Source of the DNA: Thermoanaerobaculales bacterium
GTDB taxonomy: Bacteria; Acidobacteriota; Thermoanaerobaculia; Thermoanaerobaculales; Sulfomarinibacteraceae
Length of the DNA stretch: 20,830 nt
Direction of reading: 5' to 3'
Assembly: GCA_029938595.1 (NCBI GenBank)
Contig: JAOZUP010000017.1
Coordinates: 1-20,830 of the forward strand
The position numbers and the translations under genes are program-made. Positions 14,023 through 19,945 of this stretch are shown here, in pieces (the first letter of the stretch is position 1; the number at the start of each line of letters is the position of its first letter). Below the pieces are notes generated by a model that did no database searches, had not been told where the DNA came from, and saw nothing but the letters and a program-made list of their open reading frames with translations.

Positions 14023-15131
14023 GCTGCTGCACTCTTTCCCAAATTGAGCTCAGGGAAGACCTCGAGGAGCCTTCTCACGATCTTTTCGCAGCCGTGCTTC
14101 AATACGTCCATTGTCGGCAGCCCGTAGGTTCCTTCATATTCGACCACGGTGTCTTCGATCTCATTGTCTGTCATGTCTTCATGGTTCAGAGTCAGTGCAA
14201 TGACCTTCGCTCCAGAGATGATCTCGCTCAATTTGATTTCACTCTCGAGAGTGGGCATGAGAATGCCGGGGAAGTCACAGCGCTCTTTCCTTTTGGGTGG
14301 GTGCTGGAGGATGATCGCTCGTGGTCTCGCCCCCCTGATGATCGCGGTCGAGGATGTGAACGCCGGATGGCTCAGTGCACCTTGCCCCTCGACAACGATA
14401 ATGTCGGGATGCTCCGCCTCAAAAGCCTTCACGATCTCGTGCTCAACCTCACCGGTCTGAAAACCCGAGCTCAGGACATCCACTGCAACGCCGTACCTTG
14501 CGCCCTGAAGCAGACCGGTCTGACCCGTTGCCACGAACGCGGTCGTCAGTCCTCGCCTCCGAAGTGTTTCTACGAGGAGAACCGCGGAGGTCCTCTTGCC
14601 AACCGCGCAATCTGTCCCAAACACGGTAATGACTGGAGTCGTGACCCGGAAGATCGATCCCGTAAAGATGTGCAGATCCTTTCTCGGTGGTGGTTTCCGG
14701 ATATCGTGGATCTGCACACCATGTGCCCGTGCCTTCTCCATGAACTCGTCATCCTCGGTGAAGAACTCAGGGAGCCCGTTGATGATATCCATGCCCTTTT
14801 CCATGGCCGCAAACACAATCTCTCTCTGTTGCCTCGTGAGGTACGACGCGAGTGGTGCAATGCCATAGATGAAGTTCTTCGGAACATAACCGAGCTTCTC
14901 GATGGCATCCTCGATGTCCCGGAAAACGGGGATTCCGCTTTTCACTCCGTCAAGGTATTCACCCGCATCCATCCCGGCCTTGGTGCTGTCGGTCACACCG
15001 GTGATCTGGTATTTTTCAGAATGCCGTACCAGTCCGTTGGCGACCTTGCCATCGAGTTTTCCCAATTGACCTTCGCCGTATACAAGTGCCCGCTCTCTTA
15101 GCGGGAGCGCTTTAATTGCTTCTCTATACAT
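14019..15131 (-). CDS. DUF1611 family P-loop protein (possible D-amino acid N-acetyltransferase, DgcN-like)
   Basis: The 370-aa product has a Rossmann-like N-terminal domain (ALVYGEGQLGKLDGKVANG, 15-33, and DSTKAG) and a C-terminal P-loop domain with GTDCAVGKRT (172-181), AFVATGQTG (198-206) and VVEGQGALSHPAF (246-258), all typical of DUF1611. Some DUF1611 members (DgcN) have been reported to act on D-glutamate in an N-acetylation route that works with a racemase. Here the partner is a PLP racemase of a different family, so the substrate may differ. Start 15131 was chosen because homology begins at MYREAIKALPL and AGGGA lies upstream; the frame is open to 15215. A strong sigma-54 promoter match lies upstream at 15316-15331. 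The D-amino acid role is inference from family reports and neighbours. Confidence 0.8.
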   Translation of the reverse strand: MYREAIKALPLRERALVYGEGQLGKLDGKVANGLVRHSEKYQITGVTDSTKAGMDAGEYLDGVKSGIPVFRDIEDAIEKLGYVPKNFIYGIAPLASYLTRQQREIVFAAMEKGMDIINGLPEFFTEDDEFMEKARAHGVQIHDIRKPPPRKDLHIFTGSIFRVTTPVITVFGTDCAVGKRTSAVLLVETLRRRGLTTAFVATGQTGLLQGARYGVAVDVLSSGFQTGEVEHEIVKAFEAEHPDIIVVEGQGALSHPAFTSSTAIIRGARPRAIILQHPPKRKERCDFPGILMPTLESEIKLSEIISGAKVIALTLNHEDMTDNEIEDTVVEYEGTYGLPTMDVLKHGCEKIVRRLLEVFPELNLGKSAAA

Positions 15132-15315
15132 CGTTGACTTTCCCTGGTTTTCTGGATGTGCAGGAGCTGAGAATGCGGCTGCCGAGGTCATGGGGCCGTC
15201 GTCACGAGTCGTCACCTCTGCATCCCGGACTTTGGTCTGCCCCTTCGGTTTTCTCTCCTGAACTCATTTCGAATCCTCAGGTCACCCGACAGTTGACCTG
15301 TGCCCTTTTACAAAC

Positions 15316-15331
15316 AGCAAGATCCGCGCCA
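15316..15331 (-). promoter_or_regulatory. Sigma-54 (-24/-12) promoter before the DUF1611-racemase operon
   Basis: Reading the minus strand from 15331, TGGCGCGGATCTTGCT matches the consensus TGGCACGNNNNTTGCW at every fixed position but one (A to G). The invariant GG and GC are 10 bp apart. The predicted transcript start near 15305 leaves a leader of about 170 nt to ATG 15131. A sigma-54 activator gene lies in the same element. Confidence 0.7.
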
Positions 15332-15445
15332 CGATCGAAAGGCACCGTCTATTCGTGAATCAGTTTTGTATGTGTCTGAATTTACGAATGATATACGATA
15401 TTTGGTGTCACCGTGTCAGTCATAAATGAGATCAGAATGAATTGA

Positions 15446-15462
15446 CATCAATCAATTTGATG
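15446..15462. promoter_or_regulatory. Candidate activator-binding dyad
   Basis: CATCAA and TTGATG form a perfect 6-bp dyad around a 5-nt centre. It lies about 115 bp upstream of the -24 box of the minus-strand sigma-54 promoter, a usual distance for enhancer sites of XylR/DmpR-type activators, whose known sites are AT-rich TTGATCAA-like palindromes. Binding is inferred, not shown. Confidence 0.4.
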
Positions 15463-15482
15463 GAGTCATGCTTGAAGTTGGC

Positions 15483-15498
15483 AGGCAGCGGCGCTGCG
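15483..15498 (+). promoter_or_regulatory. Weak sigma-54-like site before the dipeptidase gene
   Basis: AGGCAGCGGCGCTGCG keeps the GG-N10-GC spacing and the GGCA and TGC cores but misses three consensus bases. It would start transcription near 15509, about 57-86 bp before the possible starts of the dipeptidase frame. No good sigma-70 promoter was found nearby. Confidence 0.3.
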
Positions 15499-15565
15499 GA
15501 AAGGTTATGGTGACGGGCCGAGAAACGGCCGGACTAACGGTGCGTTTCGATCAGTCAGGAGAAGT

Positions 15566-15598
15566 ATGATTTCGGAAAAGGCCAAACTGTCACCATGA
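15566..15598 (+). CDS. 10-codon upstream ORF (leader peptide or frameshifted N terminus)
   Basis: ATG 15566 has a good ribosome site (AGGAGA, 15557-15562), encodes MISEKAKLSP and stops with TGA that overlaps the ATG of the dipeptidase gene. The dipeptidase ATG itself has no Shine-Dalgarno of its own. Either this is a leader that couples translation, or the true dipeptidase begins here and one base has been lost or miscalled near 15590. The peptide reads naturally into the dipeptidase N terminus. Confidence 0.4.
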   Translation: MISEKAKLSP

Positions 15599-16278
15599 GG
15601 GCTGAAGAGTACTGCGAAATGGTCGACCACCAACATCGTTTGCAGAAGCAGCGTGTGCAAACCGTGACGATCCAGGACGATGGTTCTCCTTTGATCAGTC
15701 TCCTGGAATCCGGGTTTGATCTGATATTCGAGCCGTCAATCATGAAGAACTACAAGTACCTCGTGAGAACCGCCGTCCATGACAAAATCGGCACCATCAG
15801 CAGACTGTTGAGCGATATGAACAAGAGACTGATCATCCGTTCCGTATGGCGGTCTTTTGACCACCAACAACTCCTATGGGACAGGAATCTCGAAGTAGCC
15901 CGAAAACAGAATCCTGAGAAGAGTGCTGATGAGGTCGAGAAAATCGCCTTGGAGTTCACCGCTTCGAGAGAAGCTTCCGTGCACGCCACCGGCGGGGCAG
16001 TGGACGCCTTGATCTATGATTCAGAAAACGACCGCGTCATGGACTTTGGAACCAACCACGGATTCAAAATTGATCTCAACAGGAAGTGTTATCCCCTGCA
16101 TCCAGGTATTTCGTCTGAAGCGAAGAAGAACCGAAAGATCCTGATGGACCTCTTCGAAAACGAAGATTTTGTGTGTGATTTGACGGAATACTGGCACTTT
16201 GATTATGGCAATGTGGTGTGGGCCTTGGAGAAGGGAAGAGCATCGTCGATATATGACGTCGTCATGGGCCCGGGCTGA
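15595..16278 (+). CDS. D-Ala-D-Ala dipeptidase-like M15 metallopeptidase (VanX/DdpX type)
   Basis: Predicted zinc peptidase that splits D-alanyl-D-alanine or a related D,D-dipeptide. The 227-aa product keeps the VanX active site: Arg in VWRSFDHQ (R86, transition-state arginine), SVHATGGAVD (H130 and D137, zinc ligands, 7 apart as in VanX), and EYWHF (E198 catalytic base, H201 third zinc ligand). No signal peptide is visible, so it is likely cytoplasmic, as expected for dipeptide recycling rather than wall cleavage. It is divergent from the racemase operon. Its ATG overlaps the stop of a 10-codon frame that carries the better ribosome site. A LAS-type carboxypeptidase is less likely because the spacing matches dipeptidases. 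Released D-amino acid would be a substrate for the neighbouring racemase. Confidence 0.82.
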   Translation: MRAEEYCEMVDHQHRLQKQRVQTVTIQDDGSPLISLLESGFDLIFEPSIMKNYKYLVRTAVHDKIGTISRLLSDMNKRLIIRSVWRSFDHQQLLWDRNLEVARKQNPEKSADEVEKIALEFTASREASVHATGGAVDALIYDSENDRVMDFGTNHGFKIDLNRKCYPLHPGISSEAKKNRKILMDLFENEDFVCDLTEYWHFDYGNVVWALEKGRASSIYDVVMGPG

Positions 16279-16312
16279 TCTCCGCACCTCCTCTCAATTT
16301 CACGATGAAGGT

Positions 16313-17044
16313 TCAGCCGGCCAGGCCTGACATGCCAGGATCCTGGTCGCCGACGTCGACGAGCAGGATTTCGCATTTCTCACGCGCAGTGAGCGACACG
16401 GAGCGTTCATTCGTCACGCCCACGCCGTCGCCTTGGGCCAAGGCGATGTCGTGGGATGCCGCTTCGCCGCAGATGACGTGGAGCCAGGCGCTTCGCCCCG
16501 GCAACAACTCTTGGATGAGGTGATGGCCAGGGTCGATCACGCTCGAGTAAATCAAGGCATCCTGATCTGTCTGCAGCGATCCCTGACGCCCGTCCGGGGA
16601 CATGACGATGGGCAGCACGTTGTGGCGCTGCGCTGCAGCGACATGCATCTGCTCGCGGGCACCATTAGACCCGACCTCCGAAGGGCGCAGGGAGATCCGG
16701 AAGATGTGGGCCCAGTCGGTCCGTGACGCGTTCGTCTCCTTGTGGCGGATGCCATGGCCGATCGCCAGGCGCTGGAACTCTCCCGCGTGGATCACGCCCG
16801 AGGACCCGGTCGAGTCCTCCTAAGAAATGGCCGCTTTACATATGTAGGTGACAATTTCTGCTTCCCGGCTTGGACGAGCCACAGAAACTCCTCCCGGTGG
16901 CAGACGGTTCTCAGTGAGGCTCTCCAGAACCCCGAAACCACCGCGGTGCGGCTTCGCCGGCTCCCGTGGGTTGAAGCTGTGCCAGAGTTCCTGCCTGTGG
17001 CGTCGGTCAAGGTGGCGTTCGTCGGCCCTGCGCAGCGTGATCAT
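16313..17044 (-). pseudogene. Pirin family bicupin protein, interrupted by an in-frame amber codon
   Basis: Pirins (YhhW type) are Fe-binding bicupins, some with quercetin 2,3-dioxygenase activity. The minus-strand frame from ATG 17044 reads MITLRRADER through ICKAAIS, then TAG at 16822-16820 (codon 75). It continues in the same frame as EDSTGSSGVIHAGEFQR to a TGA at 16313, 243 codons in all, a full pirin length. Homologues carry an aromatic residue or His where the TAG falls. The first-cupin ligand motif HPHR is also changed to RPSR (residues 57-60), losing two of four metal ligands, whereas GIRHKE (H101, E103) is kept. Two independent lesions favour a decayed gene over a sequencing error. 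It is the second gene after the 62-aa small protein and has a good GGAAGAGG ribosome site, so it was probably functional recently. Confidence 0.78.
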
Positions 17045-17074
17045 CGGCCAGGTTTCCTCTTCCTGCCAAGCTGT

Positions 17075-17263
17075 TCACCTGGGGCTGAACCCGTATGTTG
17101 AACCAAATCCGCCAGGTTCGCAGTCTCCGCAGTTCTTCACGAACTTGATTGTTTCCTTTGCTGTTGTTGTGTCGTGCTTGTCCTTGACAGGGCGTGTTGG
17201 TCCAATGAATTCGGGCTTCTCGCCTGGCAGAATCTCTGTTCCAAAATCTGTTCGATCACCCAT
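17075..17263 (-). CDS. Small hypothetical protein with CGDC motif
   Basis: I do not recognise this 62-aa protein. It has a strong ribosome site (GGAGG, 9 nt before ATG 17263) and lies between a sigma-54 promoter match (17384-17399) and the pirin frame, which starts 30 bp after its stop. The N-terminal 40 residues are charged (MGDRTDFGTEIL, then PVKDKHDTTTAKETIK). The C-terminal part holds a CGDC pair and a Gly/aromatic-rich end (GGFGSTYGFSPR). No signal peptide or membrane segment. The charged leader followed by a Cys/Gly-rich end is reminiscent of a peptide precursor, but no maturation enzyme is near. A redox CxxC role is another reading. Its coding nature rests on the ribosome site, promoter and non-random composition. 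Confidence 0.55.
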   Translation of the reverse strand: MGDRTDFGTEILPGEKPEFIGPTRPVKDKHDTTTAKETIKFVKNCGDCEPGGFGSTYGFSPR

Positions 17264-17509
17264 TGTCTTAAGCCTCCTGAGCTCGTTGGCGCGTGTCCGC
17301 ACGCCTGTGTTCGGACCTGTCGTCCGCAACCTTGTTGGTATCGATCGGAATCCATTGGCGGCGGACTGTCCACATATGTCGTTCGCATCTATCGTGCCAT
17401 CGGCGAGGACTCTTTGTTTTCAGTTGGTTGCGAGGCATATGGACCTCCGATTGCCAGCTGATTCGATCAAAATGAAGTTATGCTACCTTCAATATGAAGG
17501 AGGCAACCG
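17264..17509. other. Divergent intergenic region before the sigma-54 activator gene
   Basis: Non-coding gap between the minus-strand small-protein/pirin operon and the plus-strand activator. It holds the sigma-54 site at 17384-17399 and a TTCGATCA motif at 17462-17469. No clear sigma-70 promoter for the activator gene was found. AAGGAGG at 17497-17503 is the activator's ribosome site. Confidence 0.55.
17384..17399 (-). promoter_or_regulatory. Sigma-54 (-24/-12) promoter before the small-protein/pirin operon
   Basis: Reading the minus strand from 17399, TGGCACGATAGATGCG has a perfect -24 box (TGGCACG) and a -12 box ATGC with the essential GC at the right 10-bp spacing. Predicted start near 17373 gives a leader of about 110 nt to ATG 17263. 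It is back to back with the activator gene, the usual place for a target promoter of such a regulator. Confidence 0.62.
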
Positions 17510-19156
17510 ATGCGCGTCGAGGATCTGCATCACGAGGAACTCCTGGAGCTGGACCCCGAGGGAGGCGTGATCCGTTTTGCCGGACAGCGCGCACTCCTGG
17601 TCGACGCCGTGGCCATGGGGCTTCTTCGGCAGAATCTTGTCGACAACTTCGGCCTGGCCGCCGCCCGCGCGGTGCTCACCCAGTTCGGTTTTGCCCACGG
17701 CTGGCGGATGGCGGCGGCCATGCAAGAGGAGTTCGAGTGGGCGAGCAATGAAGACTGGCGGCGCGCCGGCCCCCACATCTACACGCTCGAGGGGCTTTTC
17801 CGCACGCAGCCAGGAAGTGAGGACCCGCTGTCCAAAACGGGGGCGATGCTGCTCGCCTCCTACGAGGCCGAGCAGCATCTCCTGCACTTCGGTCGCTCCG
17901 ATTCGGCTGTGTGCTGGACGATCTGTGGCCTCATGAGCGGATATGTCAGCCATACAACCAGCAGGGAGATCTACGTCCTCGAAGACCGCTGTCTCGGCGA
18001 AGGTCATGCGGCCTGTCACCTCCTGGGGCGCACCCGCGAGGAGTGGGGTGACGAACACGCCGCGGAGCTCATGTTCTTCGACTCCGGACGGCTCAAAGAG
18101 TGCCTCGACGTCTCACTCAGTGCGGTCACGGAGACGTTGAAGGCAGCAGAGGACAAGCTCCGGGCGCATCGTCATGCAGTGGTCCGCGTGGCGCGCGACG
18201 TGGACGAGCCGCTGGGAATCGTCGCCAAGAGTCCGAAGATGCAGCACGTAGTGAACCTCGCACGACGCGTGGCGAAGGTCGATGCCACGGTGCTTATCAC
18301 CGGCGAGAGCGGTGTGGGAAAAGAGAGAATCGCGCGCCTCGTCCACGACGAATCGACGCGCGCAGCAGGGCCCTTCGTCGCCGTCAACTGTGGCGCCATT
18401 ACCGAGACGCTGCTCGAGAGCGAGCTTTTCGGGCACAAACGCGGCGCCTTCACTGGTGCGGTTTCGGACCGGCTCGGCCTCTTCGCAGCGGCCAACCACG
18501 GAACACTCCTGCTGGACGAGATCGGTGAAATCTCTACAGGTATGCAGGTAAAACTCTTGCGGGTGCTTCAGGAGCGGGAGATTCGTCGGGTCGGGGAGGA
18601 TAGGAGCCGGCCGGTGGATGTTCGCGTTCTGGCGACCACCAACCGCGATCTTTCCTCCGAGGTCGAAGACGGCGACTTTCGGCAGGACCTCTACTATCGG
18701 CTCAAGGTTGTAGAGCTAGACGTTCCGCCGCTCCGCGACCGCAGCGAAGATATCCTACCGCTTGCTCGGGTGCTGTTCGCGGACGCAGCACTTCGGATGG
18801 GACGCAAGATCACCGGTCTCGTCCCGCGGGTTGCTGATCAGCTCCTACGGTACGATTGGCCGGGCAATGTGCGCGAACTGGAGAACGCCATGGAGCGCGC
18901 TGTCGCGCTCGCACGCGGACGTCGTGTGGACCTCGACGACCTGCCTGAGGAGGTCCGCGAAGCATTCCCCAAGCCGGTGGTGAACGGCGGAGCTGTGCAG
19001 TCGCTCAAAGAAATCGAAAAGGAGTACATCCTCGCAGTACTGAAGCTCAATGACGGCAACCAGACGCGCACCGCCACGCAGCTCCGGATCGGTTCGGCGA
19101 CGCTCTACCGAAAGCTCAAGAGCTACGGTCTGATCCGCGGAAGGCACACGGAATAG
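17510..19156 (+). CDS. XylR/DmpR-type sigma-54-dependent activator with V4R sensor domain
   Basis: One-component activator of sigma-54 promoters; an effector binds the N-terminal domain and relieves repression of the ATPase. The 548-aa product has an XylR_N domain (about 10-110), a V4R domain (about 120-190) with C135, C139, C161 and C169 near the positions where DmpR relatives bind zinc, a coiled-coil linker (about 200-225), an AAA+ domain with Walker A GESGVGKE (265-272), GAFTGA (312-317) and Walker B LLLDEIGE, and a Fis-type helix-turn-helix near 505-543. All motor motifs are intact. ATG 17510 has an excellent AAGGAGG site. XylR and DmpR sense aromatics; the effector here is unknown and the nearby genes handle D-amino acids, so a different ligand is possible. 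It is the only regulator in the element and the likely driver of the two sigma-54 sites. Confidence 0.9.
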   Translation: MRVEDLHHEELLELDPEGGVIRFAGQRALLVDAVAMGLLRQNLVDNFGLAAARAVLTQFGFAHGWRMAAAMQEEFEWASNEDWRRAGPHIYTLEGLFRTQPGSEDPLSKTGAMLLASYEAEQHLLHFGRSDSAVCWTICGLMSGYVSHTTSREIYVLEDRCLGEGHAACHLLGRTREEWGDEHAAELMFFDSGRLKECLDVSLSAVTETLKAAEDKLRAHRHAVVRVARDVDEPLGIVAKSPKMQHVVNLARRVAKVDATVLITGESGVGKERIARLVHDESTRAAGPFVAVNCGAITETLLESELFGHKRGAFTGAVSDRLGLFAAANHGTLLLDEIGEISTGMQVKLLRVLQEREIRRVGEDRSRPVDVRVLATTNRDLSSEVEDGDFRQDLYYRLKVVELDVPPLRDRSEDILPLARVLFADAALRMGRKITGLVPRVADQLLRYDWPGNVRELENAMERAVALARGRRVDLDDLPEEVREAFPKPVVNGGAVQSLKEIEKEYILAVLKLNDGNQTRTATQLRIGSATLYRKLKSYGLIRGRHTE

Positions 19157-19525
19157 CGATCGGGGTGCTGCCCCAGTCGTTCACCCTTCGGTCTGAGAAC
19201 AACCATCCCCCCTGGCGCCGATAGCCCGAATTGCAGCTCCAGCCGTTTCCGGAGAAATCGATGTGTGCGTTCGCCGGCAGGCTGAGCGCCACGCACGAAT
19301 CACCGCTCTTTTCGTAGCCCCGCTCACACTTCGAGTCGCGTCAATGCCTTGAACGTGCTCCCCTTCGCGCTCCCCCAGCAAGAAAATAGGCGGATGAGCA
19401 CACGATGGAACTCGATCAATCACGATAAACCGCATTCGATCAATATCATTGATTCTGATTAAGTTACGTGTAATCTGCTTCGATCACAATCGACCCCACG
19501 ACCCCGGGATCAACCACCGCCATGC
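19157..19525. other. Non-coding right end of the element
   Basis: No supported gene. A minus-strand open frame at 19181-19435 has no ribosome site and no recognisable motif. The region becomes AT-rich after about 19400 and contains TTCGATCA at 19435-19442 and 19479-19486, a CTCGATCA near 19411, and a dyad ATCAAT-atc-ATTGAT at 19439-19453. No integrase remnant was recognised. Confidence 0.5.
19439..19453. promoter_or_regulatory. Dyad ATCAAT/ATTGAT near the right end
   Basis: A perfect 6-bp dyad around ATC, 73 bp inside the right repeat. It may be a regulator site or an integrase arm or excisionase site. It resembles the CATCAA/TTGATG dyad at 15446-15462 only in its core. Confidence 0.35.
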
Positions 19526-19581
19526 GAATGGCATTCAGGAGGTCGACGGTTCGATCCCGTTCGGCTCCACCAGGCTTCGTT
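19526..19581 (+). repeat. Right 56-bp direct repeat (putative attR, tRNA-Ala 3' fragment)
   Basis: Perfect copy of 12597-12652: the anticodon arm, T arm, acceptor 3' strand and CCA of tRNA-Ala(GGC) plus GGCTTCGTT. The 5' half of the tRNA and any promoter are missing, so it is a fragment and not a working tRNA. Confidence 0.9.
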
Positions 19582-19648
19582 CGAAACTGCGTTTCGAACT
19601 ACGCCCTGGCAAGCCAGGCCTTTGAGTAACGCAGTTTCGAACGAAGCC
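19573..19648. repeat. 21-bp-armed hairpin overlapping the right repeat
   Basis: The arms 19573-19593 and 19628-19648 are perfect inverse complements over 21 bp, and CCTGGC/GCCAGG forms a smaller stem inside the 34-nt loop. The left arm begins in the last 9 bp of the direct repeat. At the left repeat the same 9 bp start a weaker, imperfect hairpin (12644-12678). It could be a recombinase site, a terminator of the original tRNA-Ala transcript, or both. Confidence 0.7.
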
Positions 19649-19684
19649 GAACCGCGCCCGCCCACGCCAGGAGCGGGGTAAGAA

Positions 19685-19723
19685 ATGTCAAACCTTCACT
19701 ACGTCTTCATCTTCATCAGGTGA
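19685..19723 (+). pseudogene. Possible GIY-YIG N-terminal fragment
   Basis: ATG 19685 after an AGGAG site encodes MSNLHYVFIFIR and then stops. The LHYVxIxxS/R start is like that of short GIY-YIG nucleases, whose C-terminal half appears to lie next to the left repeat. Twelve codons are too few for certainty. Confidence 0.25.
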
Positions 19724-19794
19724 ATCAAATCCGGATAGCCCATTCAAGCAGCCGATGTTTCCGCCAAAATGTTTTCGCAGCCGCCCTGGGTTTT

Positions 19795-19867
19795 GCCTAA
19801 CGGCTGCAAAAAGTGCGGGGGGTAGCGCACCAGCGCTACCCCCGTCAGCGTGATTGCTTTGTTAGCT
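19795..19867 (-). other. Integron attC-like element
   Basis: Read on the minus strand, the 73-bp segment starts AGCTAAC and ends GTTAGGC. The latter is a perfect GTTRRRY core site; the former differs from RYYYAAC at one base. The segment between folds back on itself, with an 11-bp stem as the variable tip. It lies 78 bp downstream of the hydrolase gene in the orientation expected of a gene cassette. No integron integrase or second attC is visible, and the central hairpin may be only a terminator. Confidence 0.35.
19808..19843 (-). terminator. Intrinsic terminator of the MBL-fold hydrolase gene
   Basis: On the minus strand GGGGGTAGCGC pairs perfectly with GCGCTACCCCC around a 4-nt loop, followed 5 nt later by TTTTT. 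It sits about 100 bp after the stop of the minus-strand hydrolase gene. The gap before the U-run is slightly long. Confidence 0.6.
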
Positions 19868-19945
19868 AGCGATCGGCTCCCCGACGCAAAGTAATTCCAG
19901 CGGGCAAAGTATTTGACATCACGCCGCCGGGTGATGCACCAACGC

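Larger units (their letters stand above)
15216..15594. other. Divergent regulatory region of the D-amino-acid genes
   Basis: This 380-bp AT-richer gap separates the minus-strand DUF1611 operon from the plus-strand dipeptidase gene. It holds a strong minus-strand sigma-54 promoter match, a dyad CATCAA/TTGATG, a weaker plus-strand sigma-54-like site, one TTCGATCA motif (15546-15553) and a 10-codon open frame ending on the dipeptidase start. Composition is lower in GC than the chromosome to the left. Confidence 0.6.
12597..19581. mobile_element. Putative tRNA-Ala integrated element without integrase
   Basis: The segment is bounded by perfect 56-bp repeats of the tRNA-Ala 3' half, the classic outcome of site-specific recombination by a tyrosine integrase at a tRNA gene. 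The repeat-to-repeat period is 6,929 bp. Cargo: DUF1611 protein, alanine/ornithine racemase family protein, D-Ala-D-Ala dipeptidase-like protein, a decayed pirin gene, a small Cys-containing protein and a sigma-54 activator, plus a GIY-YIG gene remnant just inside the left end. No integrase, transposase or excisionase frame is seen in either strand. It may have lost its integrase, be mobilised in trans, or be one part of a larger element. Confidence 0.7.

Noticed and set aside
15442..15470. TTGACA at 15442-15447 as a sigma-70 -35 for the dipeptidase gene.
   Set aside because: The expected -10 position reads GTCATG or TCATGC, a poor match.
16820..16822. UAG in the pirin frame as pyrrolysine or programmed readthrough.
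   Set aside because: No pyrrolysine system is visible, and the loss of the HPHR ligands points to decay. tRNA-Sec reads UGA, not UAG.
16848..17570. 240-codon plus-strand open frame spanning the pirin and small-protein region.
   Set aside because: It is antisense to two recognisable minus-strand frames, has no ribosome site and overlaps the activator start.
19181..19435. 84-codon minus-strand open frame at the right end of the element.
   Set aside because: No ribosome site, no recognisable motif and no integrase-like box.
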